Below, piece by piece: positions 1 through 5,689 of a stretch of DNA of 6,040 bases (positions within the stretch are counted from its first letter, which is position 1; each line of letters starts with the position of its first letter). The stretch covers positions 1 to 6,040 of the forward strand of contig JALQUD010000063.1 of NCBI GenBank assembly GCA_023268595.1, in the 5' to 3' direction. The position numbers and the translations under genes were made by a program. Below the pieces are notes generated by a model. The model had not been told where the DNA came from. It searched no databases and saw only the letters and a program-made list of their open reading frames with translations. The DNA comes from Candidatus Saccharimonadia bacterium (GTDB taxonomy: Bacteria; Patescibacteriota; Saccharimonadia; Saccharimonadales; UBA4665).

Positions 1-485
1 GAACGGCTATCAACTTCCGCGGTCTGTAACGGATGTGCAACAGGGCCGGTTGCATCGTCATCCTCGTCATTATCGAGCAATTCTTGCATGTTCACCGCCA
101 CGGCACCGTCGGCGGCCGTGGTCTCGACGCGCGCCTCGTTCAGGACCGGCCGTGATGACCGCAACGCCCCACTGCCCAATCCCAGCACATAATGCTTGGC
201 AGCCTGCTGAGGGTCAGTTTCCAAGGCTTCCTTGGTCGTAGCACGCCACGACAGATCCGTCGCCCCCGCGAACGCCACGCGCAGTTCCTGTTCCGCCAAC
301 TCCACGGCATCACCGCCGTATTGCTCCGCCAACCCGTCCTCATGGCTGAGCACGGCGGCTTGCATGATAACGACTTCACGCGGATACACCGGCAGATATC
401 CGATCGGCTGATCGGCATCATCGATGATCTCAATAGGCAAACGGTTCGATTCCATTACAGTTGTACGCCGGTCCTCTCCGGCCAT
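1..485 (-). CDS. Hypothetical protein, C-terminus beyond the left edge
   Basis: This minus-strand frame is open from an ATG at 485-483 to the left edge, giving 161 codons without a stop. I do not recognise the family. The product starts MAGEDRRTTVMESNRLPIEI and is acidic overall. It has a helix-prone, Glu/Ala-rich middle (about residues 50-100) and a strongly acidic stretch, LLDNDEDDD, at about 137-144 that looks like a flexible linker. No transmembrane segment or signal peptide is visible. A second in-frame ATG lies at 455-453 and would remove ten residues. Neither ATG has a good Shine-Dalgarno site; GGAGAG lies 18 nt before the inner ATG, which is too far. I prefer the outer ATG because a TGG-AATAAT extended -10 box at 500-492 would place the transcription start at that codon. 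The gene is divergent from the DciA-like gene. The reading frame is well supported; the function is unknown. Confidence 0.7.
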   Translation of the reverse strand, partial: MAGEDRRTTVMESNRLPIEIIDDADQPIGYLPVYPREVVIMQAAVLSHEDGLAEQYGGDAVELAEQELRVAFAGATDLSWRATTKEALETDPQQAAKHYVLGLGSGALRSSRPVLNEARVETTAADGAVAVNMQELLDNDEDDDATGPVAHPLQTAEVDSR

Positions 486-491
486 CGGTAT

Positions 492-500
492 ATTATTCCA
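492..500 (-). promoter_or_regulatory. Candidate extended -10 box for the left-edge gene
   Basis: Read on the minus strand, TGG at 500-498 followed by AATAAT at 497-492 fits the extended -10 form TGn-TATAAT with one mismatch. The predicted start of transcription, 7 nt past the hexamer, falls on the A of the ATG at 485, which would make the message leaderless. No good -35 is seen at 16-18 bp upstream; extended -10 promoters often lack one. This site competes with the TTGACA/TAAAGT promoter just upstream. Confidence 0.4.
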
Positions 501-516
501 CCGCAGATTATTGATT

Positions 517-544
517 ACTTTACTACATTCTATCGATATGTCAA
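517..544 (-). promoter_or_regulatory. Candidate sigma70-type promoter, minus strand
   Basis: A perfect -35 TTGACA at 544-539 is followed, after a 16-bp spacer, by TAAAGT at 522-517, which matches 4 of 6 positions of TATAAT. The predicted start would be near 510, giving a leader of about 25 nt before the ATG at 485. The site lies in the AT-rich divergent gap, and an 8-bp palindrome TATCGATA (531-538) sits in its spacer. It is an alternative or addition to the extended -10 box at 492-500. Confidence 0.4.
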
Positions 545-564
545 CGATTATGGCGTCCACGGAA

Positions 565-573
565 TGACATAAT
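565..573 (+). promoter_or_regulatory. Candidate extended -10 box for the DciA-like gene
   Basis: TGA at 565-567 directly precedes CATAAT at 568-573, an extended -10 with one mismatch in the hexamer. Transcription would start near 580, about 43 nt before the ATG at 623. No clear -35 is present. A second weaker candidate, TGCACA (586-591), 17 bp, TACACT (609-614), would start transcription near 621, only 2 nt before the ATG. The run GCGCGCGCG (575-583) separates the two. Confidence 0.35.
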
Positions 574-622
574 TGCGCGCGCGTTTGCACACCCCGGTAC
601 CAGGTCGATACACTTGGAAGAT

Positions 623-883
623 ATGGATAACCTCGCCGACATCCTGGCCCGCCGCCAGCCACAGGAACCGCCTGAAATCCGCGTCATCAAACAGTATGTC
701 GATCGGACGCTACACGAGAAGGTCGGTGTCACGGTACGTGAGCGCGATATCGTCGTGTCAGTCCGCAGCAGCGCACTGGCCGGTACGCTCCGGGTTCATG
801 CTTATCAGATATCCGGATTGATAGCCGATGAGCTGCCGGAAGGCTCCCCCGTCAAACGGCTAGTATTCCGGGTTGGCAGCTAA
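623..883 (+). CDS. Short DciA/DUF721-like protein
   Basis: The predicted product has 86 residues. Residues 21-84 follow the pattern of the DUF721/DciA family: an N-terminal helix (VIKQYVDRTL), a short strand beginning VRERDIVVSV, the RSSALAGTLR helix entry, a helix with AYQISGLIADEL, and a final strand VKRLVFRV. DciA proteins interact with and help load the replicative helicase DnaB in bacteria that lack DnaC/DnaI. The role here is inferred from this similarity only. The protein is shorter than typical DciA and is essentially the core domain alone. No membrane segment is present. I chose ATG 623; an in-frame TTG at 614 adds three residues and has a weak AGG 9 nt upstream, so it is a real alternative. 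The stop TAA (881-883) overlaps the stop of the convergent gene. An unrelated small KH-like or DUF protein cannot be excluded. Confidence 0.65.
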   Translation: MDNLADILARRQPQEPPEIRVIKQYVDRTLHEKVGVTVRERDIVVSVRSSALAGTLRVHAYQISGLIADELPEGSPVKRLVFRVGS

Positions 884-1449
884 AGATTCTGGATTTTGCT
901 CGTCAGTGGACCGTAGTCCGGCACCTGGCGCTGGAACAGCGTACGGATAGTCGTGGCATCGCCACCCTGGTAGCTACCCTCTTTGGCGCCGCAAGAGGTT
1001 GACCATAGACGTTGGACGGTGTCGCTGCCATTGATAATCTCGTAGATATAGCGCTTACCCTTCGGGCAGAATCCACGCTCATCCTTATCAGCGTTCTTAT
1101 TGGCTAACGTGAAGTTGGATTTGTCGAGCGAACGCAGCAATGTAGCGTAAGCCTGTGGGTTCGAAGGATAAGTCTTAGTCTGGACCAGCTTACCTTCATA
1201 CCCCTGGATCTGCTCAAACAGCACCTGGTCCTTGCTGACCGTGATGCGGACCTTACTGTGGATCTCGTTCTGATTCACCGGACCGTCGATGGTGTAGCGG
1301 ACCACGGCGTTAGTGTTGGCGTAGTCTAGCAATGCGGCGCTACGCTGCTGCTGTTCGTCGCCACCGCCACCACTCAGGGCGCGGAAAATAAGCACGAACG
1401 TCAGAATGATGACGCCGATTCCCAGCAAAAGGCCAATGATATACCTCAT
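880..1449 (-). CDS. Membrane-anchored hypothetical protein, 189 aa
   Basis: The family is not recognised. Residues 3-22 form one strongly hydrophobic segment rich in Ile, Leu, Val and Gly, followed by a Gly/Gln-rich linker (about 27-36), and then a soluble domain of about 150 residues. This arrangement suggests a signal anchor with the domain outside the cytoplasm. The soluble part has alternating strands (for example VVRYTIDGPV at 49-58 and KVRITVSKDQ at 66-75), a helix near 98-110, and two cysteines only, C128 (RGFCPKGKRYIYEI) and C153 (WSTSCGAKEGSY), which are well placed to form a disulfide. Tyr, aromatic and Gly residues cluster around the cysteines. The ATG at 1449 has no Shine-Dalgarno site, but a near-consensus promoter ends 9 nt before it. 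The stop TAG (882-880) overlaps the TAA of the convergent gene. Clean coding frame; function unknown. Confidence 0.85.
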   Translation of the reverse strand: MRYIIGLLLGIGVIILTFVLIFRALSGGGGDEQQQRSAALLDYANTNAVVRYTIDGPVNQNEIHSKVRITVSKDQVLFEQIQGYEGKLVQTKTYPSNPQAYATLLRSLDKSNFTLANKNADKDERGFCPKGKRYIYEIINGSDTVQRLWSTSCGAKEGSYQGGDATTIRTLFQRQVPDYGPLTSKIQNL

Positions 1450-1458
1450 GATTAAACC

Positions 1459-1487
1459 ATTATATCACATAAGCACTATTTTTGCAA
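1459..1487 (-). promoter_or_regulatory. Strong sigma70-type promoter of the 189-aa gene
   Basis: TTGCAA at 1487-1482, a 17-bp spacer, and a perfect TATAAT at 1464-1459 preceded by TGA (1467-1465) make a full extended -10 promoter, the best in the window. The -35 lies inside the last codons of the HAD gene, which stops at 1476. Transcription should start near 1452, about 3 nt before the ATG at 1449, so the message would be nearly leaderless. Confidence 0.7.
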
Positions 1488-2072
1488 TAATGCGTCCAAC
1501 TGCTGTTGGCAAGTATCGAAATCCTCGTATACGATAGCCTGCATACCCACTGCACGGGCCGCTTCACAGTAATCAGGCCTATCATCAATCATGACGCATG
1601 CGGCCGGCTCGAGCCCCAGACTGTCGGCCGCTACCAGGAAAGCTTCCGGCTGTGGTTTCTCATACCCTATGACGCCCGATTCCAACACGGCGTCAAAGCA
1701 CCGCTCCAGCTCCATATCGCCGACAACCTGCCGCATCCTGCCCTCTCCGGCGTTCGTCAGCAACGCCGTCGCATAGTCAGGGCGCAACGCCGCCGCCATG
1801 TCCAGGACGCGCTGGTCATTATCGGTGTCTTCGAGCGTAGCGAGCCACTCCTGCTTGCTGACGCGTAGATGATCGGCTATGGCTTGATGAAAATCCGGCA
1901 GCATGTCATGCCGTGCCGCTAGCAATACATCCCGGATGAACTGCGCATCGTCGTCGGTGTCGTGGCTCATCTGCTGGAACGCCAGCAATAACCGGTCCGG
2001 CCGTATGACCCCGAAGCAATCGAATATCACTCCGTCGATGACTCGATGGCCGGATAGCTGGACATCCGTCAC
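1476..2072 (-). CDS. HAD-superfamily hydrolase (HAD-IA-like)
   Basis: The 198-residue product belongs to the haloacid dehalogenase superfamily, cytosolic enzymes that mostly hydrolyse phosphomonoesters through an aspartyl intermediate. Motif I is IFDCFGVI with nucleophile D18, motif II is ALLTNA with T106, motif III is K139 in GYEKPQPEAF, and motif IV is the acidic pair D163-D164 in CVMIDDRPDY. Residues 25-95 form the helical cap typical of subfamily IA. The usual second aspartate of motif I (DxD) is replaced by F20, as in some HAD-IA proteins and reminiscent of the FDxYGT form of L-2-haloacid dehalogenases, so phosphatase activity cannot be assumed. The start is GTG at 2072-2070, which overlaps the TGA stop of the Nudix gene (GTGA), implying one transcript and translational coupling. 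The family is secure; the substrate is unknown. Confidence 0.9.
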   Translation of the reverse strand: MTDVQLSGHRVIDGVIFDCFGVIRPDRLLLAFQQMSHDTDDDAQFIRDVLLAARHDMLPDFHQAIADHLRVSKQEWLATLEDTDNDQRVLDMAAALRPDYATALLTNAGEGRMRQVVGDMELERCFDAVLESGVIGYEKPQPEAFLVAADSLGLEPAACVMIDDRPDYCEAARAVGMQAIVYEDFDTCQQQLDALLQK

Positions 2073-2623
2073 CGCGCGGAACCCGCCTGCTGGCGGGCAG
2101 CCCGCAGTCCGATGTCGTATGCCTGGCGACTACGGCCGGCGAACAGCGCCGGTGTGTCCTGCAGCCCCCGTTCCAGCTCGTCAGCGGTCATCCACCGCGC
2201 ATCCAATACTTCTGCCGCCTGGAACACCAGATCCTTGGTCTCGATATCACGGCGAAGTATGAACACATAATCGTATTCCTGGTGCGTCTTGTCATAAGCC
2301 ATCGTATAGCGATCGGCATAAGCATCGGCGAATGTCAGATCGGAAGGTTGGGCAGCCACTCCCAACTCTTCAGCCAGTTCCCGTACTGCCGTCGGTGTCG
2401 GCTCATCACCCGCCGAGACATGTCCATCTACCGATACGTCCCACAAGCCAGGAAAACACCCCAGGTGCTCAGCCCGGCGCTGGACTAACAACTCGCCGCT
2501 GCTATTCACTATCCACACCAAAGCCACCCGGTGCCATCGTTCCTGACGATGCGCTTCACTGCGAGCCAACTGCTGGCCGGTCAGATGCCCTTCACTGTCA
2601 CAGATGTCGATGATTTCCGGCAC
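2069..2623 (-). CDS. Nudix hydrolase, IPP-isomerase-like subgroup
   Basis: The 184-residue product is a cytosolic Nudix-fold hydrolase, a family that cleaves nucleoside diphosphates linked to other groups using Mg2+ or Mn2+. The Nudix box runs from G67 (GHVSAG) to R81-ELAEELGV-89, with the metal-binding glutamates of REUxEE at E82, E85 and E86. The conserved glutamate that should sit at position 73 is Asp, with Glu next to it. The N-terminus (EIIDICDSEG, then SEAHRQERWHRVALVWIVN at 22-40) and FPGLWDVSVDGH (57-68) match the subgroup often annotated as isopentenyl-diphosphate isomerase-like or YfcD-like. I see no reason to assign actual isomerase activity. The start is GTG at 2623, supported by a strong Shine-Dalgarno site 6 nt upstream. 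The gene overlaps the HAD gene by 4 nt, so the two probably act on related metabolites. Confidence 0.92.
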   Translation of the reverse strand: MPEIIDICDSEGHLTGQQLARSEAHRQERWHRVALVWIVNSSGELLVQRRAEHLGCFPGLWDVSVDGHVSAGDEPTPTAVRELAEELGVAAQPSDLTFADAYADRYTMAYDKTHQEYDYVFILRRDIETKDLVFQAAEVLDARWMTADELERGLQDTPALFAGRSRQAYDIGLRAARQQAGSAR

Positions 2624-2629
2624 TCGCGT

Positions 2630-2636
2630 CTCCCCT
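2630..2636 (-). promoter_or_regulatory. Strong Shine-Dalgarno site of the Nudix gene
   Basis: AGGGGAG lies 6 nt before the GTG at 2623 and decides that start. It shows that this organism uses canonical Shine-Dalgarno initiation for at least some genes, in contrast to the polA and 189-aa genes, which lack one. Confidence 0.75.
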
Positions 2637-2656
2637 CTCTCACTAATCCTGCACCA

Positions 2657-2684
2657 AGTATCCCATACCAGGATTCCGTGTCCA
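2657..2684 (-). promoter_or_regulatory. Promoter of the Nudix-HAD operon
   Basis: TGGACA at 2684-2679 matches 5 of 6 positions of the -35 consensus. After 16 bp comes GATACT at 2662-2657 (4 of 6), preceded by TGG (2665-2663), an extended -10. Transcription is predicted to start near 2650, giving a leader of about 27 nt that contains the Shine-Dalgarno site. The promoter lies in the 96-bp gap after the 86-aa gene, so the Nudix-HAD pair can be transcribed separately from polA. Confidence 0.55.
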
Positions 2685-2719
2685 CCATGATTACCCGCTC
2701 ATGTAGCGGCCTGCTTACG

Positions 2720-2980
2720 TTATTTGCATAGACCGGTGGAATCTTTGATGAACGACAGGCTGTCGCTATTACAGGCCTTAGCCTTGAAGTCGAGCGATTC
2801 CTTGGTCTGCGTGGTAATGGTTTCGATCTTCTTATTGGTATCGTTGACGAATGATACGACCTTGAACACTAAAATACCAAGCACTATCAACGTCACCAGA
2901 ATCAGCGTGCCGAACACCGTGATCCAGATATTCAACAGTCGTAGCTGACGTACCAGTTGCTTCAGCAATAGCTCATCCAT
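2720..2980 (-). CDS. Small single-pass membrane protein coupled to polA
   Basis: The 86-residue product is of no family I recognise. Residues 1-16 form a short cationic amphipathic helix (K7, R11, R14), residues 17-43 are one long transmembrane segment, and residues 44-66 are polar with a heptad-like pattern (NDTNKKIETI) that could form a short coiled coil. By the positive-inside rule the tail faces outside. It has two cysteines, C70 and C85, one a residue before the C-terminus, spaced to close a 14-residue loop. The ATG at 2980 shares its A with the TAA stop of polA (TAATG), and GGGGTGA lies 6 nt upstream inside the polA coding region, so the gene is clearly translated from the polA message. 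The coding call rests on this coupling, the Shine-Dalgarno site and the clean membrane topology. The function is unknown, and a link to DNA synthesis is only positional. Confidence 0.8.
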   Translation of the reverse strand: MDELLLKQLVRQLRLLNIWITVFGTLILVTLIVLGILVFKVVSFVNDTNKKIETITTQTKESLDFKAKACNSDSLSFIKDSTGLCK

Positions 2981-5682
2981 TACAGTTCACCCCAGTTATC
3001 ACCTATCTTGGTATCAACCGTCAGGTTGACGTCCAGCTGAGGGTAAACTGCTTCCATGGTCTCGCGTAACAGCTTGGCCACGCCCTCGGCATCCTTTTCC
3101 GGCGCCTCGACCATGATCGAATCGTGCACCTGCAGAATCATCCGGGCATCCGGATACTGCTGTTCCAGCTCATGCTCCACGTTGGTCATGGCAATCTTCA
3201 TCAGGTCAGCTTCCGTGCCCTGGATCGGCATGTTCATAGCGGCACGCTCGGCACCGGAACGGACCATGAAGTTACTAGAGTGGATGTCCGGCATCGGCCG
3301 GCGGCGGCCATGGAGCGTCTCGACATACCCGGCTTCGCGGGCGAACTTCTTAAGCCCGTTCAGATATTCCAGCAACGGTCCGCGGACCTTGAAATACTCG
3401 TCAATGAAGTGTTTGGACTGCTGGAAGGTCATGCCGGTGGCAGCGCTCAGACCGTGCGGACTCATACCGTAGAGTACACCGAAGTTGACCGTCTTGGCGG
3501 CGCTACGCATGTCCTTGGTCACATCTTCCATCTCCCTGCCCTGGATCTGGGCGGCGGTAGCGGTATGGATGTCGGCGCCGCTATTGAACAGCTTGATCAT
3601 CTCTTTATCGCCGGACATGGCAGCCGCCAAACGCAGCTCGAACTGGCTATAGTCGGCGCCAATCAGCTTCTTACCTTTGCCCGCCACGAAACCGGTACGT
3701 ACCCGGCGTCCCAACGCCGAACGGGTCGGTATGTTCTGCAAGTTCGGATCGACCGAGCTCAACCGGCCGGTCTGGGCGATCGTCAGGTTGAAGGTGGTAT
3801 GGATGCGCGAGTTCTCGTCCACCTGCTTCGGCAAGGTGTCCACGTAGGTATTCTTGAGCTTGGTGACTTCCCTGTACTGCGTAATCAGATCGATGATGGC
3901 ATGCTGTCCACGCAGCTTGTCCAGCTCGCTGGCAGCCGTGCTGTAGCCGGTCTTGCCTTTCTTGATGCCAGCCTTTGGCAAGTTAAGTTTGTCCTCGTCG
4001 AACAACACCGAAGCCAGCTGCGATGGCGAGCCGATATTGAACTCCTCGCCAGCCTGGCCATAAATCTCTTGTTCGGCTTTGGCGACCGCCTCATCGATCT
4101 CCTTGGCGAATTCGTGCATATAATCAGTGTCCAGCTGCATGCCTTCGTATTCCATCCGGGCCAACACCGGTATGACCGGCCATTCGACCTCGGTGGCCAG
4201 TTCAGGCAGTTTAGGCATCGACTTGAGCGCCGCCGACTGCTCTTCATGCAAAGCACGTACCACGGCAGTTATCTCCGGAGCCCGGCCGACCAGCTCATCA
4301 TCGGCCAGGTTTTCGAACGGTGAACCGTCATACCCCAGGTCAGCCTGCGCCAGTTCGGTCAGCGACTGCTCACGGCGCAGCGAGTTGATCAGGAAGGCGC
4401 CGATCAGCACGTCATGTCCTACCACCGGCAATTGCTTCAGACCCAGGTCTATCAGGCTCTTGAGCGTCAGCTTGACGTCGTAACCGACGACCGACTTCAC
4501 CTCACCCATCTTTTTCGCCACCACATCCTTGGATAGCCGTGTCAGGTCCAGCGCGAACACGTTTTTAGGTTCAGGGCTTACGAACAGCAGTTTGGTATCA
4601 CGGCCGTGCTTACCACCACTGCGGCTGGACACTACGACATCCTCGGCGACATCCTCGGCCGCGAAATCAAGCTTGGCAAGCTCAGTGTCATCATCGACGA
4701 CGACCAGCTCAGGTACTTTGAGTTTGATGGCCGACGAGACGGCGGCACCGATACCGGTCGAACCTTCGACCTGCATGATCTCAGGTAGTTGCCGGGCCAG
4801 CGTGCGGAATTCCAGACGCTGCAGCAGTTGGTGGATCACTTCCGGATTTACTTTTCGCCCGTCCACTTCTTCTAGGTCCAGCTCTATCGGCGCATCGGTC
4901 CAGATAGCCGCCAGTTCCTTGCTCATGTAGGCCGACTCCTTGCCAGCTTTCAGATACTCGCCGACCTTGCCGCTGATAAGCTCAACGTTCTCATAGATCG
5001 AATCCAACGTGCCATACTGGTTCAACAACTTTTTCGCCGCCACCGGCCCGACCCGCGGCACGCCAGGTATGTTGTCCGACGAGTCGCCGATCAGCGACTT
5101 GTAGTCCAGGAACTGCTCAACGGCGATGCCGTATTTGGCCTCGAACGTCTCAGGTGAATACAATTGTATGTCGGTCAGTCCCTTCTTGAGGGCGAACACT
5201 TTAATGTGGGGGTCGACCAACTGGAGCATGTCCATATCACTGGTCACCAATAACGACTCGATGTCCTGCTTGGCAGCTTGGACGGCCAGCGTGCCCAGGA
5301 TGTCATCGGCCTCATAATCGTCCAGCTCGTACAGTGGCCAGCCAAAGGCTGCCAGCAGCTCATGCAGCACGGGAATCTGTTCATAAAAGTCCGGTGGTGG
5401 CGGTTTGCGCCCGGCCTTGTACTCCGGGTAGATCGCCAAACGACGGCGGATGTTGGTCTTGGGCTTATCCCAGGCTACGGCCACGTAATCCGGCTTGAGG
5501 CGTTTGATGACTTCCAACGCCAGCGTAGCAAACCCATATACGCCGCCGGTTGGCGTACCGTCCTTGGTCGTCAGGTTCGGCATGGCGTAGTAGCCACGGT
5601 AAAACACTGACTTGTCATCGATGATGACGAACTTTTTCTTCTTGCTCGCTAATACCTGCGCTGTAGTCTCTGCCTCTGTCAT
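2980..5682 (-). CDS. polA: DNA polymerase I, proofreading domain degenerate
   Basis: The 900-residue product is a family A polymerase that removes primers and fills gaps in replication and repair. The 5' nuclease domain (about 17-300) looks active: D22, D72, the EADD motif (124-127), D149/D151 in TSDMDM and GDSSDNIPG (199-207). The 3'-5' exonuclease domain (about 320-480) has lost its metal ligands: no DxE motif near 348-356, and T406 stands where the Klenow aspartate 424 should be. The polymerase domain has TGRLSSVDPNLQNIP (638-652), motif A DYSQFELR (D677), the O helix R726, K730, F734, Y738 (very Taq-like), and motif C QVHDSI (H853, D854, S855). Two departures are F681, where E. coli has I709, and S855, where E. 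coli has E883. The ATG at 5682 has no Shine-Dalgarno site but sits 8 nt after a TATACT box. A TAATG overlap links it to the downstream membrane-protein gene. Confidence 0.98.
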   Translation of the reverse strand: MTEAETTAQVLASKKKKFVIIDDKSVFYRGYYAMPNLTTKDGTPTGGVYGFATLALEVIKRLKPDYVAVAWDKPKTNIRRRLAIYPEYKAGRKPPPPDFYEQIPVLHELLAAFGWPLYELDDYEADDILGTLAVQAAKQDIESLLVTSDMDMLQLVDPHIKVFALKKGLTDIQLYSPETFEAKYGIAVEQFLDYKSLIGDSSDNIPGVPRVGPVAAKKLLNQYGTLDSIYENVELISGKVGEYLKAGKESAYMSKELAAIWTDAPIELDLEEVDGRKVNPEVIHQLLQRLEFRTLARQLPEIMQVEGSTGIGAAVSSAIKLKVPELVVVDDDTELAKLDFAAEDVAEDVVVSSRSGGKHGRDTKLLFVSPEPKNVFALDLTRLSKDVVAKKMGEVKSVVGYDVKLTLKSLIDLGLKQLPVVGHDVLIGAFLINSLRREQSLTELAQADLGYDGSPFENLADDELVGRAPEITAVVRALHEEQSAALKSMPKLPELATEVEWPVIPVLARMEYEGMQLDTDYMHEFAKEIDEAVAKAEQEIYGQAGEEFNIGSPSQLASVLFDEDKLNLPKAGIKKGKTGYSTAASELDKLRGQHAIIDLITQYREVTKLKNTYVDTLPKQVDENSRIHTTFNLTIAQTGRLSSVDPNLQNIPTRSALGRRVRTGFVAGKGKKLIGADYSQFELRLAAAMSGDKEMIKLFNSGADIHTATAAQIQGREMEDVTKDMRSAAKTVNFGVLYGMSPHGLSAATGMTFQQSKHFIDEYFKVRGPLLEYLNGLKKFAREAGYVETLHGRRRPMPDIHSSNFMVRSGAERAAMNMPIQGTEADLMKIAMTNVEHELEQQYPDARMILQVHDSIMVEAPEKDAEGVAKLLRETMEAVYPQLDVNLTVDTKIGDNWGEL
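2987..2993 (-). promoter_or_regulatory. Shine-Dalgarno site of the 86-aa membrane-protein gene
   Basis: GGGGTGA lies within the last codons of polA, 6 nt before the ATG at 2980. Together with the TAATG stop-start overlap it supports translational coupling or reinitiation by ribosomes ending polA. Confidence 0.7.
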
Positions 5683-5689
5683 GCATACC

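Noticed and set aside
192..572. Plus-strand open frame of 126 codons across the left gene and the divergent gap
   Set aside because: It is antisense to the better minus-strand frame, which has normal composition; this one is Arg/His-rich, shows no family motif and ends in the promoter region.
531..583. TATCGATA palindrome and GCGCGCGCG run in the divergent gap as a replication origin or operator
   Set aside because: They are short, single, and not accompanied by DnaA-box-like repeats; nothing beyond base composition supports a special role.
573..821. Plus-strand frame overlapping the DciA-like gene in another frame, starting TTG at 573
   Set aside because: Its product is Ser/Arg-rich without structure; the frame ending at 883 has a coherent domain pattern.
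2695..2709. Hairpin CCGCT-5 nt-AGCGG after the 86-aa gene as a terminator of the polA operon
   Set aside because: The stem is only 5 bp and no T-run follows on the minus strand, so it does not meet the usual form of an intrinsic terminator.
3124..4323. Long open frame (399 codons) on the plus strand, antisense to polA
   Set aside because: It lies wholly inside polA, has no Shine-Dalgarno site or promoter of its own, and its product is a low-complexity His/Leu/Arg/Gly mixture with no motif, as expected from the mirror of a GC-rich gene.
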